Positions 23,123-34,903 are shown, counted from the stretch's first letter. The stretch: 64,000 nucleotides of DNA from Micromonospora echinospora (GCF_014203425.1 NZ_JACHJC010000001.1:4180001-4244000); one strand, 5' to 3'. Notes: generated by a model from the letters alone, not told the origin. Numbers and translations are program-made.

Positions 23123-23809
23123 TCAGCGCGCCTCGCGCAGCTCCGCCAGCCGCGCCTCGATCTCGGCCAGCTCCGCGCGCAGCTTCTCCGCCTGCTGCTC
23201 CGCCTCGGCCCGCTCGGCGGCCAGGATCTGCTCCACCGCCTCCTGCACCCCCGGCACGTCCACCAGCGCCACCATCCGCAACGCCTCGGCCGGCTTCACC
23301 ACGTACGGCCGGGCCAGCGCCTTCGTGCCCTGCTGCGCGGCGACCGTCCACTCGCCCTCGGCGTACGCGAGCGTCACCGTCAGCCCCGGCGGGGTCTTCG
23401 GCTTCGCCGCCTTCGCCGCCCGCTTGGCCGGCTTCGGTTCCGCCGCCGGCTGTTCCACCTTCGGCTCCTCCCGCCGTGGCGCCGGCACCCGCGGCGTGTC
23501 CAGCACGAACTCCGGCTCCGGTGGCGCCGGCGGCTGCTCCGGTTCCGGCTTCGGCTCGGCGGCCGGCCGCCGCCCGGCACCCTTCGGTGCGATCGCCACG
23601 TCGGCGGGGGAGAACGGCAGCTCGTCGCGGCCGAAGCGGACCACCACGAACTCCTCCGACGCCTCCGGGTCGGTCAGCTCCACCACCTGCCCGATCTGCC
23701 CGGCGATCTGCCCGGCCGTATCGGTGAACACCACCCGGGGCTTGCGGCCAGCCGCCAGCGCCTCCCGGATCCCCTGAACCTCGTCAGTGGACAAACCCTG
23801 ACCCGCCAT
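23123..23809 (-). CDS. Alanine/proline-rich coiled-coil hypothetical protein
   Basis: A 228-residue protein. The N-terminal 75 residues form a compact domain (TDEVQGIREALAAGRKPRVVFTD, GQVVELTDPEASEEFVVVRFGRDELPFSPADVAIA), possibly the DUF6319 family, though this assignment is from memory. Residues 80-140 are a low-complexity P/E/K/A linker and the C-terminus (about 190-228) is a charged coiled coil rich in E, A and L. A role in DNA or ribosome association would fit the basic linker but is unproven. The start is ATG 23809 with GAAGAGGG upstream. Confidence 0.65.
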   Translation of the reverse strand: MAGQGLSTDEVQGIREALAAGRKPRVVFTDTAGQIAGQIGQVVELTDPEASEEFVVVRFGRDELPFSPADVAIAPKGAGRRPAAEPKPEPEQPPAPPEPEFVLDTPRVPAPRREEPKVEQPAAEPKPAKRAAKAAKPKTPPGLTVTLAYAEGEWTVAAQQGTKALARPYVVKPAEALRMVALVDVPGVQEAVEQILAAERAEAEQQAEKLRAELAEIEARLAELREAR

Positions 23810-23874
23810 CACGCCCTCTTCCGTACACCTGTTTGACGCAGCCTTGATACCAGCCGGCTGCGACACCTCGACGA

Positions 23875-24339
23875 TCAGCCCCCGAGGGCCCGCAACGCCG
23901 CGTCGGCGTGCTCGTTCATGCTCAGCTCACTGCGCACCACCGCGAGCACCCGCCGGTCCGTGCCGATCACGAACGTCATCCGCCGCGTGCTCAGCGGCCC
24001 CAGCGGCAGCCGCCGCCGCACCCCGAACGCGTCCGCCACCGCGCCGTCGACGTCGGAGAGCAGCGGATAGTCGAACCCGTGCAGGCGGGAGAACTCGGCC
24101 TGCCGCTCCACCGGATCGCGGCTGATCCCCACCCGAGACGCGCCCACCGCCGCGAACTCCGCCGCCAGGTCCCGGAAGTGGCAGCTCTCCGCGGTGCAGC
24201 CCCGCGTCATCGCCGCCGGGTAGAAGAACAGCACCACCGGCCCGGCGGCCAGGAACTCCGACAGGCGCCGCGGCGTTCCCGTCTCGTCCGGCAGCGTGAA
24301 ATCCTCGACCAGGTCACCGACACCCATCGCGTTACTCAT
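23875..24339 (-). CDS. Peroxiredoxin, BCP/PrxQ type
   Basis: A 154-residue thiol peroxidase. The peroxidatic cysteine lies in FYPAAMTRGCTAESCHFRD (T-x-x-C motif), with the resolving cysteine five residues later as in E. coli BCP. The N-terminus GDLVEDFTLPDETGTPRRLSEF is typical. It reduces hydrogen and organic peroxides using thioredoxin. Three starts are possible (24360, 24339, 24327); 24339 is chosen as a compromise because none has a convincing ribosome site. It is downstream of, and divergent from, the DGPF gene. Confidence 0.88.
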   Translation of the reverse strand: MSNAMGVGDLVEDFTLPDETGTPRRLSEFLAAGPVVLFFYPAAMTRGCTAESCHFRDLAAEFAAVGASRVGISRDPVERQAEFSRLHGFDYPLLSDVDGAVADAFGVRRRLPLGPLSTRRMTFVIGTDRRVLAVVRSELSMNEHADAALRALGG

Positions 24340-24429
24340 GACGCGAGGATATGTAGACATCGGCGATCCGGCTCCGTCGTACCCGGCGAGCGGCGGAGAG
24401 GCACCGCCGCACGACGCGAAGGACCAACA

Positions 24430-24822
24430 GTGAAGTACGTAATCATGATCCACTCCAACCCGGAGCCGTGGGGTCACCCCACCTCCGAGTATCTGGCCTC
24501 CTACCAGGAGCTGCCCGCCGAGGTACGGGACCGGCTCAACGCCGACTTCGAGCAGGTGCTGACCGAGCTGCACGCCAACGGCGAGCTGGTCGTCGGTGAG
24601 GCGCTCGCCGACCCCGGCACCGCACGGCTGTACCGATGGAGCGACGGCGCGCCGCTGGTGACCGACGGCCCGTACTCCGAGGCCAAGGAACACCTCGCCG
24701 GTTTCTTCCTGATCGACGTGGAGGACCAGGCCCGCGCCGAGGCCGTCGCCGCGAAGTTCGCCGGCCCGGGGGAGACCGTCGAGCTGCGGCCCCTGATGTG
24801 GCCGGGCGGCTCCGATCAGTAA
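24430..24822 (+). CDS. YCII-related DGPF domain protein
   Basis: A 130-residue ferredoxin-like-fold protein of the YCII/DGPF family: VKYVIMIHSNPEPWG at the N-terminus and the eponymous TDGPYSEAKEHLAGFFLIDVE. The family has no settled function. It sits 20 bp upstream of an ECF42-type sigma gene, a pairing that is conserved in actinobacteria. The GTG start at 24430 follows GAAGGACC. Confidence 0.88.
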   Translation: MKYVIMIHSNPEPWGHPTSEYLASYQELPAEVRDRLNADFEQVLTELHANGELVVGEALADPGTARLYRWSDGAPLVTDGPYSEAKEHLAGFFLIDVEDQARAEAVAAKFAGPGETVELRPLMWPGGSDQ

Positions 24823-24841
24823 CGCCACGGCACTGGCGGAC

Positions 24842-26062
24842 GTGTGGCGCCGGGAGGCACCGCACGTCCGCGCCGCGCTGCTGCGCCGCTACGGGCACCC
24901 CGACACCTGCGAGGACGCCCTGCAGGACGCGGCGGAGGCGGCCGCCGCCCACTGGCCGCGCACCGGCGTCCCCGACGACCCCCGCGCCTGGCTCATCCGG
25001 GTCGCCGCCCGACGGCTGATCGACCGGATCCGCGCCGACGCGGCCCGTACCCGCCGCGAGCGGCTCGACGCGGCCCGGCAACCCGACGCCGGCGTCGTAC
25101 CGCCCGTCGACGACACGCCCGTGACCGGCGCCGACGACACGTTGCGGCTGCTGTTCCTGTGCTGCCACCCGGCGCTGAGCCGCCCCTCCCAGGTCGCGCT
25201 GACCCTGCGCGCGGTGGCCGGCCTGCGCGTGGAGCAGATCGCCGCCGCCTACCTGGTCCCGGCCCGGACCATGACCCAGCGGCTGAGCCGGGCCCGCGCG
25301 ACGCTGCGCGAGGCGGGCGCCCGGTTCACCATGCCGCCGCCGCACGCGCTGCCCGGCCGGGTGGCCGCCGTGCTCGACGTGTGCCACCTGGTGTTCAGCG
25401 AGGGCTACACCCGCACCTCCGGCGACCAGCTCCTGGACGTCGAACTCGCCGAGGAGGCGATCCGGCTCACCCGCCAGGTCCACGCCGCGCTGCCCGAGCA
25501 CCACGAGGTGACCGGCGCGCTGGCGCTGATGCTGCTCACCCACGCCCGGTCGCCCGCCCGCACCGACGCCGCCGGTGACCTCGTGCCGCTCGCCGAGCAG
25601 GACCGCTCCCGCTGGCGCGCCGACCTCGTCGACGAGGGCGTCACGCTGCTCGGCCAGGCCCTGCCCCGGGGCCCGGTGGGCCGCTACCAGCTCCAGGCGG
25701 CCATCGCCGCCGTCCACGCCGAGGCGCCGACCTTCGACGACACCGACTGGCTGCAGATCAGCGTCCTCTACGACATGCTGGGCCGGGTCGCCCCCAGCCC
25801 GTTCGTCACGCTCAACCAGGCCGTCGCCGTGGCCATGGCGCACGGCCCCGACGTCGGGCTGGCGCTGCTCGGCCCGCTGCACGCCGACCCGGCCATGCGC
25901 GGCCACCACCGGCTGCACGCCGTCCGCGCCCACCTGCTGGAGCTGCACGGCGACCCGCAGGCCGCCGCCGAGCACTACCGGCTGGCCGCCCGGCTCACCG
26001 GCAGCCTGCCCGAACAGCGCTACCTCAACCGGCGCCTGAGCCGCCTGACCAGCGCCTCCTGA
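24842..26062 (+). CDS. ECF42-type RNA polymerase sigma factor with C-terminal extension
   Basis: A 406-residue protein. The N-terminal part has sigma2 (RRYGHPDTCEDALQDAAEAAAAHWPRTGVPDDPRAWLIRVAARRLIDRIR) and sigma4 (LTLRAVAGLRVEQIAAAYLVPARTMTQRLSRARATLREAG). The last 200 residues form the TPR-like/DUF6596 extension with the CCHPALS and LLTHARSPAR segments seen in ECF42. In this group the extension, not an anti-sigma factor, controls activity. GTG 24842 is the first usual start, but homologues suggest that about ten residues are missing and translation may begin slightly upstream, over the DGPF stop. It forms an operon with the DGPF gene. Confidence 0.9.
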   Translation: MWRREAPHVRAALLRRYGHPDTCEDALQDAAEAAAAHWPRTGVPDDPRAWLIRVAARRLIDRIRADAARTRRERLDAARQPDAGVVPPVDDTPVTGADDTLRLLFLCCHPALSRPSQVALTLRAVAGLRVEQIAAAYLVPARTMTQRLSRARATLREAGARFTMPPPHALPGRVAAVLDVCHLVFSEGYTRTSGDQLLDVELAEEAIRLTRQVHAALPEHHEVTGALALMLLTHARSPARTDAAGDLVPLAEQDRSRWRADLVDEGVTLLGQALPRGPVGRYQLQAAIAAVHAEAPTFDDTDWLQISVLYDMLGRVAPSPFVTLNQAVAVAMAHGPDVGLALLGPLHADPAMRGHHRLHAVRAHLLELHGDPQAAAEHYRLAARLTGSLPEQRYLNRRLSRLTSAS

Positions 26063-26080
26063 TCGGTCAGACGGCTGCGG

Positions 26081-26914
26081 TCACCGCCACACCCCGGCCA
26101 CCTCGCCGGCCACCGCGTCGGCCTGGGCGAACCCGGCCCGCGCCGACGCCGCCCGCCGCGCCGGATCCAGCACGTTGCGGCCGATCGCCGTCCGCGCCGC
26201 CCGGTCCGGCGACACCACGGCCACCCGCGCGCCCGCCGCCCGCAGCGCCGCCACCTGCGCCGACAGCCGCGGCATCGGTCCCACCGCCGCGCGGGTCGGC
26301 GCCAGCACCACCACCCGCTCGCACCCGGCTGCCAGATCCGCGTTCACCGGGGAGCGGACGCCGCCGTCGACGAACCGCCGGTCACCGATCGTCACCGGCG
26401 GCCAGACCCCCGGCACCGCGCAACTGGCCCCCACCGCGTCCACCAGCGACGCCCCGCTGTCGGCGTCGAACACCACGAACTCGCCGGAGGCCGCGTCCAC
26501 GGCGGTCACCAGCAGCCGCGCCGCCGGCCACTGCGGCGACGGCAGCCGCGCCGCGATCACCGCCCGCCGTGACTGCTCCGACGGGGTACGCGCCGACAAC
26601 GCCAGCGCGCCGATACGTGCCCGGGCCCGCGCCGCGTCCCGGCCCCGCCCACCGGCCCACGCCCAGCGCAACAGCACCGCCGTCCCGAGCCGCGCCGACG
26701 CCTCCTCGCGTGGCGGCCGCAGCTGCGCCTCGTACAACTGCGTCAGCGGCGTGCCCGAGCGCACCTGCGCGCCGACCACCGACCCGGCGGAGGTGCCCAC
26801 CACCAGCTCCGCCTCGTCCAACCGCAGGCCGTGCCCGGCCAGCCCGGCCAGCAGACCCAGCTCCCAGGCCACTCCGGTGACACCGCCGCCACCCAGCACC
26901 AACGCGCGCCCCAT
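26081..26914 (-). CDS. Patatin-like phospholipase family protein
   Basis: A 277-residue patatin-fold hydrolase: oxyanion loop GRALVLGGGGVTGVAWELGLL, nucleophile elbow VVGTSAGSVVGAQ (GxSxG, Ser about residue 43) and catalytic Asp in FVDGGVRSPVNADLA (DGG). It would hydrolyse phospholipids or other acyl esters by a Ser-Asp dyad. No signal peptide is seen. ATG 26914 has GGAGAGGA upstream. It diverges from the SDR gene and converges on the sigma factor. Confidence 0.88.
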   Translation of the reverse strand: MGRALVLGGGGVTGVAWELGLLAGLAGHGLRLDEAELVVGTSAGSVVGAQVRSGTPLTQLYEAQLRPPREEASARLGTAVLLRWAWAGGRGRDAARARARIGALALSARTPSEQSRRAVIAARLPSPQWPAARLLVTAVDAASGEFVVFDADSGASLVDAVGASCAVPGVWPPVTIGDRRFVDGGVRSPVNADLAAGCERVVVLAPTRAAVGPMPRLSAQVAALRAAGARVAVVSPDRAARTAIGRNVLDPARRAASARAGFAQADAVAGEVAGVWR

Positions 26915-26989
26915 GTGACAGTCCTCTCCACCCCGGATGGTCCCGCCCACGGTAACGTCGCCCCCACCACGAGGCAGGGGAGAAGGGCA

Positions 26990-27718
26990 TTGACCTCCGT
27001 CACCATCGTCACCGGGGGAGGGCGGGGCATCGGCGCGGCCACCGCCCGCCGGCTCGCCGCCGAGGGCCACGACCTGGTGATCGGCTACCGCGCCGACCAC
27101 GCCGCCGCCGAGGCGGTGGCCGCCGACGTTCGCGCGGCCGGCCACCGGGCCGTCACCGTCGCCGCCGACACCACCGACCCCGACCAGGTACGCCGGATCT
27201 TCGACGCCGCCGACCGGCTCGGCCCGCTCACCGGCCTGGTCAACAACGCCGGCGTCACCAGCCCGATCGGCCCGTTCACCGACCTGCGCGTCGACGACCT
27301 GCGCGAGGTCGTCGACGTCAACCTCATCGGGTACGTGCTCTGCGCCCAGCAGGCGGCCCGCCGGCTCACCCACGGCGGCGCCATCGTGAACGTCTCCTCC
27401 GTGGCAGCCACGCTCGGCTCACCCGGCGAGTACGTCCACTACGCCGCCGTCAAGGCCGCCACCGACACCCTCACCGTCGGGCTGGCGAAGGAACTCGCGC
27501 CGCGCGGCATCCGGGTCAACGCTGTCGCTCCGGGCATCATCCGCACCACCATCCACGCCCGCTCCGGCGCGCCCGACCGGCCCGACACCGCCGCCGGACG
27601 GATCCCGCTGGGCCGCGCCGGGGAACCCGAGGAGGTCGCCGGCGCGATCGCCCACCTGCTCGGCCCGGACGCCTCGTACACCACGGGCGCGGTTCTGCGC
27701 GTCGGCGGCGGGCTCTGA
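26990..27718 (+). CDS. Short-chain dehydrogenase/reductase, FabG-like
   Basis: A 242-residue classical SDR: cofactor motif TGGGRGIGAATARRLA, NNAGV at about 79, catalytic Ser in NVSSVAATLGS, YVHYAAVKAATDTL (YxxxK) and the C-terminal APRGIRVNAVAPGIIRT with GAVLRVGGGL. It most resembles 3-oxoacyl-ACP reductase-type or glucose-dehydrogenase-type SDRs and uses NAD(P)H. The specific substrate is unknown. TTG at 26990 is used, following GGGGAGAAGGG. A strong terminator follows the stop. Confidence 0.87.
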   Translation: MTSVTIVTGGGRGIGAATARRLAAEGHDLVIGYRADHAAAEAVAADVRAAGHRAVTVAADTTDPDQVRRIFDAADRLGPLTGLVNNAGVTSPIGPFTDLRVDDLREVVDVNLIGYVLCAQQAARRLTHGGAIVNVSSVAATLGSPGEYVHYAAVKAATDTLTVGLAKELAPRGIRVNAVAPGIIRTTIHARSGAPDRPDTAAGRIPLGRAGEPEEVAGAIAHLLGPDASYTTGAVLRVGGGL

Positions 27719-27723
27719 CACGA

Positions 27724-27756
27724 CGGCGGCCCGGGGTGTACCGCCCCGGGCCGCCG
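27724..27756. terminator. Bidirectional hairpin terminator
   Basis: CGGCGGCCCGGGG (27724-27736) pairs perfectly with CCCCGGGCCGCCG (27744-27756) across a 7-nt loop. It sits between the convergent SDR and MFS-partner genes. Confidence 0.75.
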
Positions 27757-27767
27757 CGTCGCGTCTC

Positions 27768-27893
27768 CTACTGGGTGAACAGCTTCGCCGCCGTGATCAC
27801 CGTCTGCACCACGCCGTAGCCCAGCAGCGCCGACACCACCAGCCACGACAACACCAGGCGAACCAGCTGCCCGCCACCGCTGTGCTCGTTCAC
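27768..27893 (-). CDS. MFS transporter small subunit (41 aa)
   Basis: A 41-residue single-TM peptide (LVLSWLVVSALLGYGVVQTVITAA, flanked by a short polar N-terminus and KLFTQ). It matches the small proteins annotated as MFS transporter small subunits that accompany OFA-family carriers. Its GTG at 27893 overlaps the MFS stop as GTGA, so translation is coupled and a physical complex is likely. It is short enough to be skipped by many gene finders. Confidence 0.8.
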   Translation of the reverse strand: MNEHSGGGQLVRLVLSWLVVSALLGYGVVQTVITAAKLFTQ

Positions 27894-29308
27894 GATCCGC
27901 TCCTCTCCGTCGACCCCGGCTGTCCCTGCCCCGTCTCGCCCCGCCCGGACGCGGGCTCGTGGTAACGCTCCGGCACCGGCCGCACCAGCAGGTTCGCCAC
28001 CAGCCCCACCGCCAGCACGCCGACCATCGTGAACAGCGCCGGCCGGTACGCCGCCGCGGTCAACGTGCCCGGCTCGCCCTGCGCGTCGAGGAACCCGTTG
28101 ACGATCAGCGGCCCGGCCACGCCCGCCGCCGACCACGCGGTCAGCAGCCGGCCGTGGATCGCGCCCACCTCGAACGTGCCGAACAGGTCCCGCAGGTACG
28201 CCGGAATGGTCGCGAACCCGCCGCCGTAGAACGACAGGATCACGGACGCCAGCAGCACGAACAACGCCGTCGAGGTCTGCCCCACCAGCGCCAGCACCAG
28301 GTACAGCACCATGCCCACACCCAGGTACACCACGTAGATCGGCTTACGGCCGATCACGTCCGACGTGGACGACCACACGAACCGGCCCGCCATGTTGAAC
28401 AGCGACAGCAGTCCCACGAACCCGCCGGCCGCCGCCACCGACACCGCCGAGGTCCCGTTGTCGCGGAAGAAGTCCTGGATCATCGGACTGGCCTGCTCCA
28501 GGATGCCGATACCCGCCGTCACGTTGCAGAACAGCACCACCCACAGCAGCCAGAACGACCGCGTCCTGACCGCGTTGGCCGCCGACACGTTGGCGGTGGT
28601 CACCAGCGGCTTCTCCGCCACCTTCGACGGGTCGAACCCGGCCGGGCGCCAGTCCGGCGCGGGCACCCGCACGTTGAACACCCCGAACATCATGATCACG
28701 AAGTAGCCGATGCCGAGCGTCACGAACAGCCACACCAGCGCCGACCCGGACGCCGTGGAACCGCTGTCCGACGGGTCGTAACCCGCGTCGTAGAACGACA
28801 ACAGCTGCCGGGACAGGGGAGAGGCCACCATCGCCCCACCACCGAACCCCATGATCGCCAGCCCGGTCGCCAGACCCGGCCGATCCGGAAACCACTTGAT
28901 CAACGTGGAGACGGGGGAGATGTAGCCGATACCCAGACCGATGCCGCCCAGCACGCCGTACCCCAGATACAGCAGCCACAGCTGCCCGGTCGCGATGCCC
29001 AGCGCACCGACCAGGAACCCCGCCGCCCAGAAACACGCCGAGACGAACATCGCCTTACGCGGCCCGTTCGCCTCCACCCACGTACCGGCCACCGCGGCCG
29101 ACAGCCCCAGCATCACGATCGCGATGCTGAAGATCACTCCGATCGCCGTCTGCCCCGTGTCGAAATGCGCGATGAGCGAGTTCTTGTACACGCTCGTCGC
29201 GTACACCTGTCCGATGCACAGATGGATCGCCAGCGCCGCCGGAGGGATCAGCCAGCGGCTGTACCCCGGCGGCGCGACGGTGTGCCGACGATCGAGTGCG
29301 GAAAGCAT
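27890..29308 (-). CDS. OFA family MFS transporter (oxalate/formate antiporter-like)
   Basis: A 472-residue 12-TM carrier. The N-terminus RWLIPPAALAIHLCIGQVYATSVYKNSL is the OFA signature, followed by a motif-A-like region between TM2 and TM3 and a central loop of about 30 residues (FNVRVPAPDWRPAGFDPSK). Characterised members swap oxalate for formate, but actinobacterial relatives are usually of unknown monocarboxylate specificity. There is no oxalyl-CoA gene nearby. It is coupled to the 41-residue partner by a 4-bp overlap. Confidence 0.87.
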   Translation of the reverse strand: MLSALDRRHTVAPPGYSRWLIPPAALAIHLCIGQVYATSVYKNSLIAHFDTGQTAIGVIFSIAIVMLGLSAAVAGTWVEANGPRKAMFVSACFWAAGFLVGALGIATGQLWLLYLGYGVLGGIGLGIGYISPVSTLIKWFPDRPGLATGLAIMGFGGGAMVASPLSRQLLSFYDAGYDPSDSGSTASGSALVWLFVTLGIGYFVIMMFGVFNVRVPAPDWRPAGFDPSKVAEKPLVTTANVSAANAVRTRSFWLLWVVLFCNVTAGIGILEQASPMIQDFFRDNGTSAVSVAAAGGFVGLLSLFNMAGRFVWSSTSDVIGRKPIYVVYLGVGMVLYLVLALVGQTSTALFVLLASVILSFYGGGFATIPAYLRDLFGTFEVGAIHGRLLTAWSAAGVAGPLIVNGFLDAQGEPGTLTAAAYRPALFTMVGVLAVGLVANLLVRPVPERYHEPASGRGETGQGQPGSTERSGS

Positions 29309-29488
29309 CGTTGCTTCCTCCGTCCAGATGGCGAGAACACAGGCGGTTCATGCCCCCACCGCACGCTGCGCCCAAACCCGCTCCGCGCCGGGCGGTCGAA
29401 ACGCTGAGCCGAACGGTCACCGCCGCAGCCACACGTCATCACGCCACCACCGCCCGTCACCCCCGACCCGGGATGCGACCATGGCCAG

Positions 29489-30340
29489 GTGAAGATCCTG
29501 TCCATCCAGTCGTCGGTCGCCTACGGTCACGTCGGCAACTCCGCCGCCGTGTTCCCATTGCAACGCCTCCGACACGAGGTCTGGCCGGTTTTGACCGTGC
29601 ACTTCTCCAACCACACCGGCTACGGCGCCTGGCGCGGCCCGCTGCTCGCCCCCACCGACGTCGCCGACGTCATCGCCGGGATCGAGGACCGCGGCGTGCT
29701 CGGCACCGCCGACGCCGTCCTCTCCGGCTACCAGGGCGACCCCGCCGTCGGCGCGGTCATCCTCGACGCGGTCGCCCGGGTCAAGGCCGCCAACCCGGCC
29801 GCGCTCTACTGCTGCGACCCGGTCATGGGCGACGTCGGCCGCGGCATGTTCGTCCGCCCCGGCATCCCTGAATACCTGCGTGACACGGTCGTGCCCTGCG
29901 CCGACATCGTCACCCCCAACCAGTTCGAGCTGGAGTTCCTCGCCGGCCGCACCACCGACACCCTCGACGACCTGCTCGCCGCCGTCGACACCGTCCGCGC
30001 CGCCGGCCCACGGCACGTCCTGGTCACCAGCGTCCTGCACGGTGACCTGCCCGCCGGGCACCTGGAAGTCGTCGCCGTCTCCGACGAGGGCGCCTGGGCC
30101 GTCACCACCCCGCTGCTGCCGATCGCCCCCAACGGCGGCGGCGACGTCACCGCCGCCCTGTACCTGGCGCACCTCGTCACCACCGGCTCACCGCAGACCG
30201 CGCTGGAACACACCACCAACTCGATCTACGCGGTACTCGAGGCGACCCTCGAAGCCGGCACCCGGGAGCTGCAACTCGTCGCCGCCCAGGACGCCATCGC
30301 GCAGCCGCCGACCCGGTTCACCGCCCGCCGGCTGCGCTGA
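29489..30340 (+). CDS. pdxY: Pyridoxal kinase PdxY
   Basis: A 283-residue ribokinase-superfamily enzyme: KILSIQSSVAYGHVGNSAAVFPLQRLRHEVWPVLTVHFSNHTGYG (substrate loop with SSVAYGHVGN), CDPVMGDVGRGMFV in the middle and the anion-hole/catalytic Asp in APNGGGDVTAALYLAHL. It phosphorylates pyridoxal, pyridoxine or pyridoxamine to feed PLP. The start is GTG 29489. It stands alone, divergent from the OFA transporter gene across 180 bp. Confidence 0.92.
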   Translation: MKILSIQSSVAYGHVGNSAAVFPLQRLRHEVWPVLTVHFSNHTGYGAWRGPLLAPTDVADVIAGIEDRGVLGTADAVLSGYQGDPAVGAVILDAVARVKAANPAALYCCDPVMGDVGRGMFVRPGIPEYLRDTVVPCADIVTPNQFELEFLAGRTTDTLDDLLAAVDTVRAAGPRHVLVTSVLHGDLPAGHLEVVAVSDEGAWAVTTPLLPIAPNGGGDVTAALYLAHLVTTGSPQTALEHTTNSIYAVLEATLEAGTRELQLVAAQDAIAQPPTRFTARRLR

Positions 30341-30437
30341 CCGCCGCCCGGGTGCACCTGCCGCGCGGGTGCACCCGGCGACGACTCGCCGCCTGAACTG
30401 GTGGACGACACCACCGCCCAGCAGGCAGGATGCGGAC

Positions 30438-30902
<465 letters not shown>

Positions 30903-30907
30903 CCACC

Positions 30908-31318
30908 ATGACGATCACCATCCACTACACGTTCCTGCCGCACACCGACGCCGACGCCGCCCTCGCCTTCTACCGCGACACCCTCGGCTTCGAACTGCGC
31001 AACGACGTCGGCTACCAGGACATGCGCTGGCTCACCGTCGGCCCACCGAACCAGCCCGAGACCGGCATCGTCCTGCACCCGCCGGCCGCCGACCCCGGCA
31101 TCACCGACGACGAACGCCGCACCATCCTCGAACTCATCGCCAAGGGCAGCTACGGCGCGCTCACCCTCGCCACCGACGACCTCGACGGCCTGTTCGACCG
31201 CCTCCAGGCCAGCGGCGCCGACGTCGTCCAGGAACCCACCGAACAGCCCTACGGCGTACGCGACTGCGCCTTCCGCGACCCCACCGGCAACCTCATCCGC
31301 ATCAACGAGCGGCGCTGA
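30908..31318 (+). CDS. VOC family protein
   Basis: A 136-residue glyoxalase/bleomycin-resistance fold protein: IHYTFLPHTDADAALAFYRDTLGFELRNDVGYQDMRWLTVGPP at the N-terminus, a central LHPPAADPGITDDER and the C-terminal GVRDCAFRDPTGNLIRINE. It is probably co-transcribed with the AraC regulator and the PPOX-like gene that starts 9 bp later. The ligand or substrate is unknown. Confidence 0.87.
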   Translation: MTITIHYTFLPHTDADAALAFYRDTLGFELRNDVGYQDMRWLTVGPPNQPETGIVLHPPAADPGITDDERRTILELIAKGSYGALTLATDDLDGLFDRLQASGADVVQEPTEQPYGVRDCAFRDPTGNLIRINERR

Positions 31319-31326
31319 CCCCGCCC

Positions 31327-31776
31327 ATGGCCGACGCGCCCCGCACCCGCGCCCAGCGCCGCCACGACACCACCCACCGCCTCGACCACGACGTCGACTG
31401 CTGGGTCGCCACCGCCGACCCCGACGGCACCCCGTACCTCGTGCCGCTGTCCTTCGACTGGGACGGCCACACGGTGCTCGTCGCCACCCCGGCCGACAGC
31501 CCCACCGGCCGCAACCTCGCCGGCGGCCGCGCCCGAATCGGCCTCGGCCCCACCCGCGACGTCACCATGATCGACGGAGACGTGGAAAGCCTCGCCATCG
31601 ACGCCCTGCCCACCGCCCGAGGGGACCGCTTCGCCACCCGCACCGGCTTCGACCCCCGTACGCTGACCACTTCCTACCGCTGGTACCGCCTCACACCACG
31701 CCGCGTCCAGGCCTGGCGGGAGGCCGACGAGCTGCCCGGCCGCACGCTGATGCGCGACGGACGCTGGCTCGACTAG
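31327..31776 (+). CDS. PPOX/F420-binding split-barrel protein
   Basis: A 149-residue member of the pyridoxamine-5'-phosphate-oxidase-like split barrel: LDHDVDCWVATADPDGTPYLVPLSFDWDGHTVLVATPADSPTGRNL, then GPTRDVTMIDGDVESL and YRWYRLTPRRVQAWREADEL. Actinobacterial relatives often bind F420, FMN or heme. The cofactor is not decided by sequence alone. It is the third gene of an AraC-VOC-PPOX run. Confidence 0.8.
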   Translation: MADAPRTRAQRRHDTTHRLDHDVDCWVATADPDGTPYLVPLSFDWDGHTVLVATPADSPTGRNLAGGRARIGLGPTRDVTMIDGDVESLAIDALPTARGDRFATRTGFDPRTLTTSYRWYRLTPRRVQAWREADELPGRTLMRDGRWLD

Positions 31777-31804
31777 AGCATCACCCGACCCGGACGGAGA
31801 GACC

Positions 31805-34180
<2,376 letters not shown>

Positions 34181-34195
34181 GCGCCACACCGGACC

Positions 34196-34903
34196 TCAGC
34201 GGGACAGGCCGGCCATCCGGGCCGGCGGCGCCGTACCGGGCTCCACCAGGCCGCACTGGTACGCGGCCACCACCGCGTGCGTCCGGTCCCGCATCCCCAG
34301 CTTCGTCAGGACCCGGCTGACGTGGGTCTTGACCGTCGCGTCGCCGAGCACGAGATGCTCGGCGATCTCCCGGTTCGACATCCCGTACGCCATCAGCACC
34401 AGCACCTCCCGTTCCCGCGGCGTGAGCCCGCGCATCTGCACCGGGGTGGGCAGCCCCGGGTCGGGCCGGGCGGCGAGGTCGTCGAGCAGCCGCCGGGCCA
34501 CCGCCGGATCCAGCCACGCCTCCCCGGCGGCCACCGCCCGGATCGCCGACACCAGCTCGGCGGGCGCGGCGTCCTTGAGCACGAAGCCGGAAGCGCCCGC
34601 CCGCAACGCGGCGTGCACCGCCTCGTCCACGTGGTACGTGGTCAGCATGATGATCCGTACCGGCCGCTCCGGGTCGTCGATGAGCTGCTCGTCGGCCATC
34701 AGCTTCGTCGCGGCGAGTCCGTCGGTGCCGGGCATCCGCACGTCCATCAGCACCACGTCCGGGCGCAGCCGGCGACTGATCTCGACGGCCTGCGCCCCGT
34801 CGTCGGCCTCGGCGACGACCTCGATGTCAGGCTCGTTGGTGAGCAGCATCGCGAGTCCCGCCCGTACGAGCGGCTGGTCGTCGGCGAGCAGCACCCGGAT
34901 CAT
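34196..34903 (-). CDS. NarL/FixJ family response regulator
   Basis: A 235-residue regulator: receiver domain (about residues 1-125; IRVLLADDQPLVRAGL, phosphoacceptor Asp in DVVLMDVRMPGTDG) and a C-terminal LuxR HTH (LTPREREVLVLMAYGMSNREIAEHLVLGDATVKTHVSRVLTKLGMRDR). The start at ATG 34903 gives the standard receiver N-terminus. The partner kinase lies just upstream on the same strand. RamR, the activator of the SapB lanthipeptide genes, is of the same class, so control of the neighbouring lanthipeptide locus is a testable inference. Confidence 0.93.
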   Translation of the reverse strand: MIRVLLADDQPLVRAGLAMLLTNEPDIEVVAEADDGAQAVEISRRLRPDVVLMDVRMPGTDGLAATKLMADEQLIDDPERPVRIIMLTTYHVDEAVHAALRAGASGFVLKDAAPAELVSAIRAVAAGEAWLDPAVARRLLDDLAARPDPGLPTPVQMRGLTPREREVLVLMAYGMSNREIAEHLVLGDATVKTHVSRVLTKLGMRDRTHAVVAAYQCGLVEPGTAPPARMAGLSR

